A stretch of DNA of 64,000 bases, taken from Actinomycetales bacterium (GTDB taxonomy: Bacteria; Actinomycetota; Actinomycetes; Actinomycetales; Microbacteriaceae). The stretch lies in contig JAATFB010000060.1 of NCBI GenBank assembly GCA_015655415.1, positions 1 through 64,000 on the forward strand. Reading direction: 5' to 3'. Of this stretch, positions 1-8,189 are shown in pieces (position 1 is the stretch's first letter; the number at the start of each line of letters is the position of its first letter). Made by a program: the position numbers and the translations under genes. A model generated the notes under the pieces. That model worked only from the letters and a program-made list of their open reading frames with translations. It was not told the DNA's origin and ran no database searches.

Positions 1-103
1 AAGGTGCGACGGCGCCCGTCGGCGCGCGCGCACGGCCCGAAGCGCACGCATCCGACACCCCTCCCGCAGTCATATGTGCGGGCAGGCAGATGAAGAGAGA
101 CCA

Positions 104-844
104 ATGAGAAGACGCACCATCGCTGCCGCAGCTGCGGCAGCCGTCGCCACCGCCCTCGCGGTGGCCGCGCCGCTGTCAGCCAGCGCGCACATCCAGGTTG
201 CCCCGAACCAGGCGCCCCCCGGCGGATACGCCCTGCTGACCTTCCGGGTTCCGACCGAGTCGGCGACCGCCGGAACCGTCAGGTTCGAGATCGACCTTCC
301 CACCAAGACGCCGTTCACCTCCGTGTCATACCAGCCGGTCGCGGGCTGGTCGACGGAGGTGACGACCTCCACGCTGCCGAAACCGGTGAAGATCGCGGGC
401 GCGACCGTCACCACGGCACCGACCCGGATCGTCTGGACGGCCGACCCCGGCGTCCGGATCGAGCCCGGCCAGTTCCAGCAGTTCAGCGTCACCGCCGGCG
501 CGGTGCCCGAAACCGGCAAGCTGCTGATGCCCGCCGTCCAGACCTACTCGGACGGCAGCGTCGTCCACTGGAATCAGCCGACGCCGGCGTCCGGAGAGGA
601 GCCGGAGCATCCGGCGCCGACCCTCTACATCGACGACGCCCCGCCCGGAGCGGACGCGCCAAGCCTGGTGACCAGCACACCGGCACCCGCGGCAGACGGT
701 TCGACCGTGGACCCCGCGGCGATCGGCCTGGGCATCGGCGGCGTCGTGCTGGGCGCGGTCGGGGTCGTGATCGGGGTGCTGGCCCTGACGCGGCGGCCCC
801 GGCCGACGCGGTCGGCAGCGGACGGCGACGGGGGCACGGCGTGA
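104..844 (+). CDS. YcnI-like copper-associated membrane-anchored protein (DUF1775)
   Basis: This is an extracytoplasmic protein of the YcnI/DUF1775 family, which is linked to copper handling. An Ala-rich signal peptide ends in SASA, so the mature protein would begin with His (HIQVAP). YcnI proteins are known to use this N-terminal His in a copper-binding brace. The body is a beta-rich domain up to about residue 175. A Pro/Ala linker and one C-terminal transmembrane helix followed by RRPRP anchor it outside the membrane. I start at ATG 104 because GAAGAGAG lies just upstream and the signal peptide begins there; the ORF-track ATG at 74 would add a hydrophilic leader. The stop overlaps the GTG of the CopC gene by 4 bp, so the two are translationally coupled. 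Family assignment is firm; the copper role is inferred from family and partner. Confidence 0.92.
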   Translation: MRRRTIAAAAAAAVATALAVAAPLSASAHIQVAPNQAPPGGYALLTFRVPTESATAGTVRFEIDLPTKTPFTSVSYQPVAGWSTEVTTSTLPKPVKIAGATVTTAPTRIVWTADPGVRIEPGQFQQFSVTAGAVPETGKLLMPAVQTYSDGSVVHWNQPTPASGEEPEHPAPTLYIDDAPPGADAPSLVTSTPAPAADGSTVDPAAIGLGIGGVVLGAVGVVIGVLALTRRPRPTRSAADGDGGTA

Positions 845-1449
845 TCAGGCGCGCCACCGCGCTCGCGGCGGTGGTCGCGCTCGCCGGCGCCGCGGCGGCG
901 GGCGCGCTCACGGCGTCGCCGGCCTCCGCTCACGACTACCTCGTAGACAGCTCGCCTAAGGCGGGGTCGACGCAGACGACCCCGATCGACCGGGTGCGGC
1001 TCACCTTCGACGACGTCGTGCTCGACCTGTCGAAGACGGGGCCCGGCGCCCTGCTGCAGGTGACCGGCCCCGACGGCGGCTCGCGGCACTTCGAGACCGG
1101 ATGCCCCAGCATCCGCGACCGCGACCTGACCGTGCCGGTCGCCCTGGGGCGCGCCGGGAAGTACGTCGTGACGTGGCAGATCGTCTCGGCGGACGGGCAC
1201 GTGGTGTCCGACTCCATCCAGTTCGCCTACGCGCCCCCTCCGGGTACAAAGGCGGCCGCAGGGGCGTCCGCGAGCCCCTGCGCGGGAGCCGGCGCGACGG
1301 CGGCGCCCGCCGCGGGCGCCGGAACCGCACAGGGCACCGTCGACTCCGGTTCCGTCGGAATCGTCGTGGCGATCGCCGTCGCGATCGTCGTCCTCGCGCT
1401 GATCGCGGTGCTGGTGATCGTGCTGACACGCCGCCGAGTACGCGACTGA
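841..1449 (+). CDS. CopC-domain copper-binding protein with C-terminal membrane anchor
   Basis: This encodes a CopC-like copper carrier. The signal peptide ends in ASA, and the predicted mature N-terminus is His (HDYLVDSSP), the usual first Cu(II) ligand of CopC. The later motif DGHVVSD carries the other conserved Asp/His ligands. The CopC beta-barrel spans about residues 30-130. An Ala/Gly-rich linker and a single transmembrane helix ending in TRRRVRD follow. Many Gram-positive relatives fuse CopC to a CopD/YcnJ membrane domain; here only one anchoring helix is present. The start is GTG 841 in a GTGA overlap with the YcnI-like gene. Together the two form a small copper-delivery or copper-resistance operon closed by a strong hairpin at 1470-1510. 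Confidence 0.92.
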   Translation: MIRRATALAAVVALAGAAAAGALTASPASAHDYLVDSSPKAGSTQTTPIDRVRLTFDDVVLDLSKTGPGALLQVTGPDGGSRHFETGCPSIRDRDLTVPVALGRAGKYVVTWQIVSADGHVVSDSIQFAYAPPPGTKAAAGASASPCAGAGATAAPAAGAGTAQGTVDSGSVGIVVAIAVAIVVLALIAVLVIVLTRRRVRD

Positions 1450-1469
1450 CGGAGTCCCGACCGCAATGT

Positions 1470-1510
1470 GGGGGCGGATGCCGTGCGCCCGCGCCACGGC
1501 ATCCGCCCCC
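1470..1510 (+). terminator. Strong stem-loop after the ycnI-copC operon
   Basis: A perfect 16-bp stem (GGGGGCGGATGCCGTG paired with its complement) with a 9-nt loop lies 20 bp after the copC stop. There is no long U-tract, which is common for GC-rich actinobacterial terminators. It should end the copper operon before the MFS promoter. Confidence 0.8.
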
Positions 1511-1558
1511 GATGCCCCCCTGACGAGCACGTGCGGGCGCCCGCCGTGGCACCGGCGG

Positions 1559-1585
1559 TATAGTTACTTCACGTCAAGCAACTAG
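1559..1585 (+). promoter_or_regulatory. Promoter and candidate MarR operator for the MFS exporter
   Basis: A -10 element TATAGT at 1559-1564 overlaps an imperfect inverted repeat (ATAGTTACTT facing AAGCAACTAG around CACGTC; 8 of 10 positions pair). The MFS gene starts about 27 bp further on and its last partner gene is a MarR regulator. This palindrome is therefore the natural site for repression of the exporter operon. Binding is inferred. Confidence 0.6.
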
Positions 1586-1611
1586 TTCAGCCGTGACGTC
1601 CCTGGAGCTCC

Positions 1612-3459
1612 GTGACCACCGCTACCACCCCTCCGCCCTCCCGCACCCTCTTCAGCAAGGAGCACCCGCACTACAAGTGGGTCGCTCTCAGCAACACCAC
1701 CCTCGGCATGCTGATGGCGACGATCAACTCCTCGATCGTCATCATCTCGCTGCCCGCCATCTTCACCGGCATCAAGCTCGACCCGCTCGGCGAGGGCAAT
1801 GTGAGCTATCTGCTCTGGATGCTCATGGGCTACATGCTCGTCACCGCCGTGCTCGTCGTGACGTTCGGCCGTCTCGGCGACATGTACGGGCGCGTGCGGA
1901 TCTACAACCTGGGGTTCGTCGTCTTCTCGGTGGGGTCGGTCGCCCTCGCGTTCGACCCGTTCACCAGCGGAGCCGGAGCGATGTGGCTGATCGCCTGGCG
2001 CTTCGTGCAGGGCATCGGCGGCGCGATGCTGTTCGCCAACTCCACGGCCATCCTGACCGACGCCTTCCCCGCCCACCGCCGGGGCATGGCGCTCGGCATC
2101 AACCAGGTCGCGGCCATCGCCGGAAGCTTCATCGGCCTCATCGTCGGCGGCCTCCTCGCCGTCATCGACTGGCGCGCCGTGTTCTTCGTCAGCGTGCCGA
2201 TCGGGATCACAGGCACCATCTGGTCGTACATCTCGCTCAAGGAGGTGGGCACCCGCAACCCCGGCAAGCTCGACTGGCCAGGCAACGTCACCTTCGCGGT
2301 CGGCCTCTTCGCACTGCTCACCGCCATCACCTACGGCATCCAGCCCTACGGCGACAGCTCCACCGGATGGACCAACCCGTGGGTGATCGGCGGCATCGTC
2401 GGCGGCATCGTGCTGCTGGCGGTCTTCACCTTCATCGAGCTGAGGGCCAGGGCCCCCATGTTCAACATGCGGCTGTTCCGGATCCGCGCCTTCGCGATGG
2501 CCAACCTCGCGGGCCTGCTCGCATCCGTCGGTCGCGGCGGCCTGCAGTTCATGCTGATCATCTGGCTGCAGGGCATCTGGCTGCCGCTGCACGGCTTCGA
2601 CTATGCGGAGACGCCGCTCTGGGCGGGCATCTACATGCTGCCGATCACGATCGGCTTCCTCATCGCGGGCCCGCTCTCCGGCGTGCTGTCCGACCGCTTC
2701 GGCGCCCGCCTGTTCGCCACCCTCGGCCTGGTGGTCGTCGCCATCACATTCGTGCTGCTGCTGGTCATCCCGGTGAACTTCGACTATTGGCAGTTCGCCA
2801 TCATCACCGGACTCTCAGGGCTCGGCTCCGGGATGTTCGGGGCGCCGAACCGCACCGCCATCATGAACAGCGTTCCGGCGAACCAGCGCGGGGCGGCATC
2901 CGGCATGGCGGGAACGGTGCAGAACGCCGGCACCTCGCTGTCGATCGGCCTGTTCTTCTCGTTGCTCATCTCCGGGCTCGCCGCGTCCCTCCCCTCCTCC
3001 CTGTACAACGGGCTCACCTCGCACGGGGTGCCGGCCGCCGCGGCGCACAAGATCGCCGAGCTGCCGCCGGTGGGCACCGTCTTCGCCGCCTTCCTCGGCT
3101 ACAACCCGATCCAGAGCCTGCTCGGACCGACGGGCGTGCTCGCCCGGCTGCCGAAGGCCGACGCCGCGGCGCTGACGGGCAAGGAGTTCTTCCCGCAGCT
3201 CATCCAGCAGCCGTTCCACGACGGCCTCGTGGTGGTGTTCATCGCCGCCGCCATCATGTCGCTGATCGGCGCCGTCGCGTCGTTCGGCCGCGGCAAGAAG
3301 TACGTGCACGTCGACGAGCTCGTCGCCGCCCCGCATGCCATCGCGCACGAGCAGGGCCGGGACGCCTCCGGCACGGCGTCCGTGGACGCGAGCGATGCCG
3401 ACGAGCACCGGCGCGCCCAGGCGGGCGCGCCCGAGCGCACCGCGCCCGACCGCACCTAG
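1612..3459 (+). CDS. MFS drug exporter, DHA2 (EmrB/QacA-like) family
   Basis: This is a proton-driven multidrug exporter of the 14-TM DHA2 class. The 615-residue length fits 14 helices plus a hydrophilic C-terminal tail. The major-facilitator loop motif [11 protein letters not shown] follows TM2, and [14 protein letters not shown] matches the conserved TM4-5 region. The tail (after about residue 560) is acidic and Ala-rich and probably cytosolic. The GTG start at 1612 has CTGGAG upstream. The gene is followed after 9 bp by a MarR regulator, the common arrangement for a substrate-inducible exporter, and a palindrome covers its promoter. The substrate cannot be read from sequence. Confidence 0.93.
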   Translation: MTTATTPPPSRTLFSKEHPHYKWVALSNTTLGMLMATINSSIVIISLPAIFTGIKLDPLGEGNVSYLLWMLMGYMLVTAVLVVTFGRLGDMYGRVRIYNLGFVVFSVGSVALAFDPFTSGAGAMWLIAWRFVQGIGGAMLFANSTAILTDAFPAHRRGMALGINQVAAIAGSFIGLIVGGLLAVIDWRAVFFVSVPIGITGTIWSYISLKEVGTRNPGKLDWPGNVTFAVGLFALLTAITYGIQPYGDSSTGWTNPWVIGGIVGGIVLLAVFTFIELRARAPMFNMRLFRIRAFAMANLAGLLASVGRGGLQFMLIIWLQGIWLPLHGFDYAETPLWAGIYMLPITIGFLIAGPLSGVLSDRFGARLFATLGLVVVAITFVLLLVIPVNFDYWQFAIITGLSGLGSGMFGAPNRTAIMNSVPANQRGAASGMAGTVQNAGTSLSIGLFFSLLISGLAASLPSSLYNGLTSHGVPAAAAHKIAELPPVGTVFAAFLGYNPIQSLLGPTGVLARLPKADAAALTGKEFFPQLIQQPFHDGLVVVFIAAAIMSLIGAVASFGRGKKYVHVDELVAAPHAIAHEQGRDASGTASVDASDADEHRRAQAGAPERTAPDRT

Positions 3460-3468
3460 GATCGACGG

Positions 3469-3957
3469 ATGTCCACCCCGCCCGACAGCCCGGCGTCCCT
3501 GGACCGCGCTGAGACCGCGGCGCGTCTCGCGGTCGCGATCGGCCGGCTCAACCGCCGCATCCGCCCGGTGGGCGAGGGGCTGACGCACGCCCAGCTCTCG
3601 GCGCTGTCGAGCATCGTGCGCAAGGGTGCGCTCCGGCCCGGCGACCTGGCTCGCATCGAGTCGATCGCAGCGCCGAGCGCCACGCGCGTTGTGGCTGAGC
3701 TGGAGTCCCAGGGGCTGGTGGAGCGCCAGGCCGATCCGGACGACGGCAGGTCGTCACTCGTCAGCGCGACGGATGCCGGGCTCGCGGCCGTGCTCAGCGC
3801 CCGCGCCGAGCGCGCCCGCCGCATCTCGGTGCTCCTGGCGGGACTCGACGAGCACGAGCTGAGCACCGTCGCGGCGGCACTCGACGCGCTCGAGGCCGCC
3901 GCAGCGTATGTGCCCCCGCCGGAGTCGTCCGACACCCCCGCGCGAGAACAGCAGTGA
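3469..3957 (+). CDS. MarR-family transcriptional regulator
   Basis: This is a 162-residue winged-helix regulator of the MarR family. The recognition helix region is around residues 60-85 (SATRVVAELESQGLVERQ). The wing motif DPDDGRSS follows, and dimerisation helices lie at both ends. It is the second gene of an operon with the MFS exporter, so it likely represses both from the palindrome at 1560-1585 and is relieved by an exported compound. The C-terminal codons contain GAGAACAGCAG, the same 11-mer found in the hairpin just downstream. Confidence 0.93.
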   Translation: MSTPPDSPASLDRAETAARLAVAIGRLNRRIRPVGEGLTHAQLSALSSIVRKGALRPGDLARIESIAAPSATRVVAELESQGLVERQADPDDGRSSLVSATDAGLAAVLSARAERARRISVLLAGLDEHELSTVAAALDALEAAAAYVPPPESSDTPAREQQ

Positions 3958-3967
3958 TCGTGCGCCC

Positions 3968-4004
3968 GCGCTGAGAACAGCAGGAATTCTGCTGTTCTCA
4001 GCGC
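3968..4004. terminator. Bidirectional hairpin between convergent marR and helicase genes
   Basis: A perfect 16-bp stem (GCGCTGAGAACAGCAG and its complement) closes on a 5-nt loop GAATT. It is followed on the + strand by TTTCTGCTGTTT. It sits between two convergent genes, so it can terminate both. The arm contains GAGAACAGCAG, also present in the end of marR at 3944-3954. Confidence 0.85.
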
Positions 4005-4054
4005 TTTCTGCTGTTTCCGACGCGGCGACGACGATCGCATCGCGAGGGCGACCC

Positions 4055-4137
4055 GTCACGCGGACGCCGGAGCCGGACCCGTCACGCGGACGCCTGATCC
4101 GTCACGCGGTTGCCGGATCCGTCACGCGGACGCCATC
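4055..4137. repeat. Short tandem repeat carrying the helicase stop codon
   Basis: Four copies of CCGTCACGCGGAYGCC-like sequence begin near 4053, 4079, 4099 and 4119, with spacings of 26, 20 and 20 bp. The last copy contains the TGA stop of the minus-strand helicase; each other copy also carries the same TGA. The array looks like duplication of the gene's 3' end. Confidence 0.75.
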
Positions 4138-5972
4138 AGGTCGCTGATCCTGGCGTCTCCCGCGGCGACCTCTTCGAAGCCCGCCTCGATCTCTGCGCGG
4201 CCCAACAGCTCCGACATGCGTCGGCGGCGCTGGCGGGTGATGAGCGTCACGACCGTTCCGGGCTTGCCGGCCCGGCCGGTGCGACCGGAGCGGTGCAGGT
4301 AGGTCTTGTACTCGTCCGGGGCGTCGGCCTGCACGACGAGGTCGATGTCGTCGACATGGATGCCGCGCGCCGCGACGTCCGTCGCCACGAGCACCGAGAC
4401 GCGACCGTTCGACAGCTTGTCGAGGTTGCGCTGGCGCCTCGACTGGCTCAGATCCCCGTGCAACGACACGGCCGGGATGCCGGCGTCGTCGAGCTGGTCG
4501 GCGAGCTGCTCGGCGAACGCGCGAGTGCGGGCGAACACCAGCGTCTTGCCGTCGCGGTCGGCGAGCTGCTCGACGATCGCGCTCTTCTCGCGGTGCTCGA
4601 TGACGAAGACCCGGTGGTCGATCGTTCCCGACGCCTGGTCCTCGCCCGCCACCTCGTGCACCGCGGGATCGACGAGGAACTCGCCGACCAACGACGCCAC
4701 ACCGGTGTCGAGCGTGGCGGAGAACAGCAGTCTCTGGCCGCCGTCGCCGGTGAGGCGCAAAATGCGCTGCACCGGTTCCAAGAATCCCAGGTCGCACATG
4801 TGGTCTGCCTCGTCGAGCACCGTGATGGCGACCTCGCTGAGGTCAAGGTGCCCCTGCTCGATGAGGTCCTCGATGCGTCCCGGCGTGCCGATCACGATGT
4901 CGACCCCTCGGCGCAGCGCGCCAACCTGGCGGCCCTGGGGAACGCCGCCGTAGATCTGCGTGGTGAACAGGCCGACGCTTTGCGCGATCGGCTGCACGGT
5001 GCGGTCGATCTGCAGGGCCAGCTCGCGGGTGGGCGCCATGATCAGCGCCCGGGGCGAACGGCCCATGGTGCGCCTGCCGCTGGCACGGCCCGACTCGGAC
5101 CAGAGTCGCATCAGGCGCTCGACGAGGGGGGCGCCGAAGGCGATCGTCTTTCCGCTTCCGGTGCGGCCGCGTCCCAGCACATCGCGCCCGGCGAGCACGT
5201 CGGGGATCGTCGCGGCCTGGATGGGGAACGGCGCATCGGCGCCGAGGCCGGCCAGCGCGCGCACGATGTTGCCGCCGAGCCCCAGGTCGCCGAAGGTGAC
5301 GCCGTCGACGTCGGACGCCTGGATCGCCTCCGCCTCCAGTCGCTCGAGCACCACGTCGTCCGCCGGAGTGAACGAGGAGCGCGCGTCGTGCGACGGGTAG
5401 AAGTCCGATCCGCGCGGCTGACGCGGGGCGCGGTCCTCATCGGCGCGACGGCGCGGACGGTCGTCGCTCTGCCGGCGCGGGCGGTCGTCGCCGAACCGAC
5501 GTGCCGGACGATCGCCGGAGTCGCGGCGCGGCCTATCCTCCGCGCGTCGTTCCGAACGCTCGCCGCGATACGAACGGGAGACGTCGTGATCCTCGCGCCG
5601 ACGGAGCGGGCGGTCGTCTCTGGGGCCTACGGCGCGCTCGAAGCGACCAGTGGCGGCCCGATCGGCGGAGCGAGCAGGGCCACGCTCGCGACGGTCCGGC
5701 GCCCCCTCGACGTTTCGGGTCGCAACGATGTCGCGCGAGCGTCCGCCGCGCGGGCGTGCCGGGGCGATGCCGTGCGCGGCCCGCTCTTCCGCCGTCCAGC
5801 GGCGCTTCTTCGGGGCGTCCGCCTCGTCCGCGGGGCGATAGCCGCGGTGGCCGGCGCTGCGACTGCCGGGCTTGGAGGTGCCGAAGCGCTGAGCGTCGGC
5901 CTTCCGGGCGCCGTATCGAGGATCGAAGTCGCGGGCCGGACGTCCGCCCGCCGGTTTCTTGTTCTTGGGCAT
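4122..5972 (-). CDS. DEAD-box ATP-dependent RNA helicase with long basic N-terminal region
   Basis: This is a cytosolic DEAD-box helicase of the RhlE/CsdA type, expected to unwind structured RNA during ribosome assembly or cold stress. The first ~190 residues are low-complexity and rich in Arg, Asp and Gly (repeated DDRPRR units), an RNA-binding extension. The helicase core then shows a Q motif (FPIQAATIP), motif I GRTGSGKT, Ia PTRELALQ, II DEAD (VLDEADHM), III SAT and VI HRSGRTGRAG. The core is complete and should be active. I start at 5972 (MPKNKKPAGG), which gives 616 residues; the track's extra 39 residues are out of character. The gene is alone, with about 420 bp upstream before the divergent transporter operon. 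The stop is embedded in a tandem repeat. Confidence 0.94.
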   Translation of the reverse strand: MPKNKKPAGGRPARDFDPRYGARKADAQRFGTSKPGSRSAGHRGYRPADEADAPKKRRWTAEERAAHGIAPARPRGGRSRDIVATRNVEGAPDRRERGPARSADRAATGRFERAVGPRDDRPLRRREDHDVSRSYRGERSERRAEDRPRRDSGDRPARRFGDDRPRRQSDDRPRRRADEDRAPRQPRGSDFYPSHDARSSFTPADDVVLERLEAEAIQASDVDGVTFGDLGLGGNIVRALAGLGADAPFPIQAATIPDVLAGRDVLGRGRTGSGKTIAFGAPLVERLMRLWSESGRASGRRTMGRSPRALIMAPTRELALQIDRTVQPIAQSVGLFTTQIYGGVPQGRQVGALRRGVDIVIGTPGRIEDLIEQGHLDLSEVAITVLDEADHMCDLGFLEPVQRILRLTGDGGQRLLFSATLDTGVASLVGEFLVDPAVHEVAGEDQASGTIDHRVFVIEHREKSAIVEQLADRDGKTLVFARTRAFAEQLADQLDDAGIPAVSLHGDLSQSRRQRNLDKLSNGRVSVLVATDVAARGIHVDDIDLVVQADAPDEYKTYLHRSGRTGRAGKPGTVVTLITRQRRRRMSELLGRAEIEAGFEEVAAGDARISDLMASA

Positions 5973-6358
5973 GAGGATTCTTCTGGGTTGTTCTCGGGTG
6001 TGCATGGCAGAACCCGCGACACGTCGTCGCGTCCTTGCAGAACCTGTTGGCGGACGGCGACCAGCACCGCCACCGTGAGGACCGTTCACATACAGTGGTC
6101 ATCCGCCCCGGGGCCGTCGACGGCTGATCGACGTCCGGAATGGTGCTCACAGCACCGGCGGAACCGGCCCACAGGACTGACAAACCCATCCGCGCGAGTG
6201 CGCGGTGTCCTGAGCCGACTGGTCGAGTCTATCGCATGCGCACCGACGGACCGCGCCATCGCCGACGACGAGGTGTCGCGTGCGCCCTGCCTCGCGAGGC
6301 GACCTTCCGCGCCTGCGCCGCACGCCGGCCGGGGAAACGGACACGAGGAACCGATTCG
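5973..6358. other. Intergenic region between helicase and transporter operon
   Basis: This roughly 390-bp stretch holds no credible gene. It must contain the helicase promoter and an untranslated leader. Reading leftward, ACTGTATGTGAA near 6085-6095 is a possible -10 region, which would give a leader of about 110 nt. Long leaders are usual for cold-responsive helicases, but I see no defined RNA fold here. Confidence 0.4.
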
Positions 6359-6390
6359 TTGACAGCCTCTCGGTAATACTGTAATACAGT
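6359..6390 (+). promoter_or_regulatory. Consensus promoter overlapped by GntR operator site 1
   Basis: A consensus promoter is visible: TTGACA at 6359-6364, a 17-bp spacer and TAATAC at 6382-6387. The perfect palindrome ACTGTAATACAGT at 6378-6390 covers the -10 box. Transcription should begin at about 6394, which is exactly the GTG start, so the message is predicted leaderless. A repressor bound here would block RNA polymerase directly. Confidence 0.8.
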
Positions 6391-6393
6391 CGT

Positions 6394-8160
6394 GTGACGC
6401 TTTCTCGATCCGTCAATGATGACGGCACCCCGATCCGGCGGTTCCACCCGAAGCCGTTCCTCATCCTCAGCATCGTGCTCGCGAGCCTGTTCGCCATAGT
6501 CGCGATCTATCCGCTCCTTCGCGTCGTGCTCGGTCTGTTCAACGTGAACGGCGCGTGGACGGCCGCCCCCATCCTCCACATGTTCGCGGTCAAGGGCCTG
6601 TGGCAGATGCTCGTCAACACGATCGTCGTCGTCGTCGTGAGCAGCGTTCTGGCGCTCGTCGTGGGTGCCGTGTTGGCTTGGCTCAACGAGCGCACCAATG
6701 CGCGGATGGGTACTCTCACCGACTCGCTGCCGCTCATCACCTACCTGGTGCCCCCGCTCGCCGGCGCAATCGGCTGGGCGCTGCTCCTCTCACCATCGGC
6801 GGGCGTGCTCAACGTTCTGCTCCGCGGCGGCGACCCCAGCGGGAGCGGCCCGCTCAACATCTTCAGTTGGCCCGGTCTGGTCTTCGTCTACACCCTGTAC
6901 TCGGTTCCGTACGCGTTCATCGCCGTCTCGAACGGCCTGCGCAACACGGACACGAGCCTCGAGGAGCAGTCGCGGGTGAGCGGCGCCAGCCTCGGGCGGA
7001 CGCTGTGGAGCGTCACGATCCCCTCGATCCGACCGGCGCTCGGCGGCGCGGTTCTCCTCATGGTGACCCAGGCTCTCGCGCTCTACTCGGTGCCCGTCAT
7101 CATCGGTACCGGCGCGAACATCCCGACCCTGGCCGTGGAGATCGTCAACCTGCTCAACTTCTCCTACCCGCCCCACACCAGCGAAGCCATCGGCCTGACG
7201 CTCATCATGGTCGTCCTCGTCGTGGTCGCGTGGGTGGCACAGAGTCGCATCCTGAGGTCCGGGCGCCACGGAACCCTGGGCGGCAGGGGGCAGCGCTTCG
7301 AGGTCACGACCCTCAAGGGCTGGCTCTGGCCGGCCCGGGCGATCTTCCTGCTCTACGGCCTGTTCGCCGTGCTGCTGCCGGTGTTCGCGCTCGTCATCGT
7401 CACGCTCGAGGGCTTCTGGTCGGCGACCATCAACTGGTCGACGCTCAGCGTCAACTGGTTCCTGAAGGCGCTCCAGGACCCGACCACCACGAAGGCGCTC
7501 GGCAACTCGATGCTGCTCGGCGTGGTGGGCGCGACCGTCGGCATCATCATCGCCGCGATCGTCTCAGTGCTCGTCGCCCGGAACCGCACCCGGCTCACCG
7601 GCGTGGTCGACGGCGCGATCAAGCTCCCGTCGGTGGTCTCCCACATCGTCATCGGCGTGGGCATGATCCTCGCCTTCGGAGGGCCGCCGTTCATGCTCGG
7701 CGGCACGGTCGCGATCCTGTTGATCGCCTATCTCGTGGTCTACCTCGCGCAAGGTTCGGTGACCACCGATGCCGCCGTCGCACAGGTGGGCAACGAGCTC
7801 GCCGAGGCGTCCTCCGTCGCCGGCGCGGGCTACGGACGCACCTTCTTCCGTGTGTATCTGCCGCTGATCCTCCCGGCGATGGTCGCGGGCTGGGCGTTCC
7901 TGTTCGCCCGCATGGCCGGCGACCTCACGGTGACGGCGATCCTGGGCTCGCCGAGCAACGTCACCATGGGCTACCTCATCATGCAGATCTTCCACAACGG
8001 GTCGTACGGCCAGCTGGCGCCGATCGCGATCATCATCACGGTGGTCTCATCGGTGGTCGTCATCGCGGTCATCGCGATCTCGAACACGTGGAGCCGGCGG
8101 CACACCAGGAAACGGCCGATCAAGGCCGGGCGAGAAGCGACAGCGACGGTGGCGAAGTGA
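6394..8160 (+). CDS. ABC importer permease, fused two-domain (FbpB/AfuB/phosphonate type)
   Basis: This inner-membrane permease carries two permease domains in one 588-residue chain, about 12 helices, as in FbpB-like importers of iron, sulfate, thiamine or 2-aminoethylphosphonate. Each half has its EAA loop for contact with the ATPase: one near residue 190 (EEQSRVSGASLGRT) and one near residue 470 (EASSVAGAGYGRTFF). The GTG start coincides with the predicted transcription start. The ATPase follows after 29 bp. The matching binding proteins are 10 kb downstream (18.4-20.7 kb), apparently within the same regulon. The substrate is unknown; given the catabolic neighbours, an organic acid is more likely than iron. 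Confidence 0.93.
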   Translation: MTLSRSVNDDGTPIRRFHPKPFLILSIVLASLFAIVAIYPLLRVVLGLFNVNGAWTAAPILHMFAVKGLWQMLVNTIVVVVVSSVLALVVGAVLAWLNERTNARMGTLTDSLPLITYLVPPLAGAIGWALLLSPSAGVLNVLLRGGDPSGSGPLNIFSWPGLVFVYTLYSVPYAFIAVSNGLRNTDTSLEEQSRVSGASLGRTLWSVTIPSIRPALGGAVLLMVTQALALYSVPVIIGTGANIPTLAVEIVNLLNFSYPPHTSEAIGLTLIMVVLVVVAWVAQSRILRSGRHGTLGGRGQRFEVTTLKGWLWPARAIFLLYGLFAVLLPVFALVIVTLEGFWSATINWSTLSVNWFLKALQDPTTTKALGNSMLLGVVGATVGIIIAAIVSVLVARNRTRLTGVVDGAIKLPSVVSHIVIGVGMILAFGGPPFMLGGTVAILLIAYLVVYLAQGSVTTDAAVAQVGNELAEASSVAGAGYGRTFFRVYLPLILPAMVAGWAFLFARMAGDLTVTAILGSPSNVTMGYLIMQIFHNGSYGQLAPIAIIITVVSSVVVIAVIAISNTWSRRHTRKRPIKAGREATATVAK

Positions 8161-8189
8161 CCAACACGGGATCGAGGGAGCGAAAGCAG

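Noticed and set aside
1-103. Possible gene end or RNA at the left edge
   Set aside because: It is too short to judge; no stop-bounded family motif or tRNA fold is visible.
4110-6362. 750-codon ORF on the + strand opposite the helicase
   Set aside because: It is exactly antisense to a helicase with all motifs intact and shows no family features; GC-rich third positions keep the complementary frame open.
6555-8160. Long + frame running through the permease gene into the ABC ATPase ORF
   Set aside because: The upstream part is Arg/His-rich off-frame translation of the permease; only the part from ATG 8190 is the ATPase.
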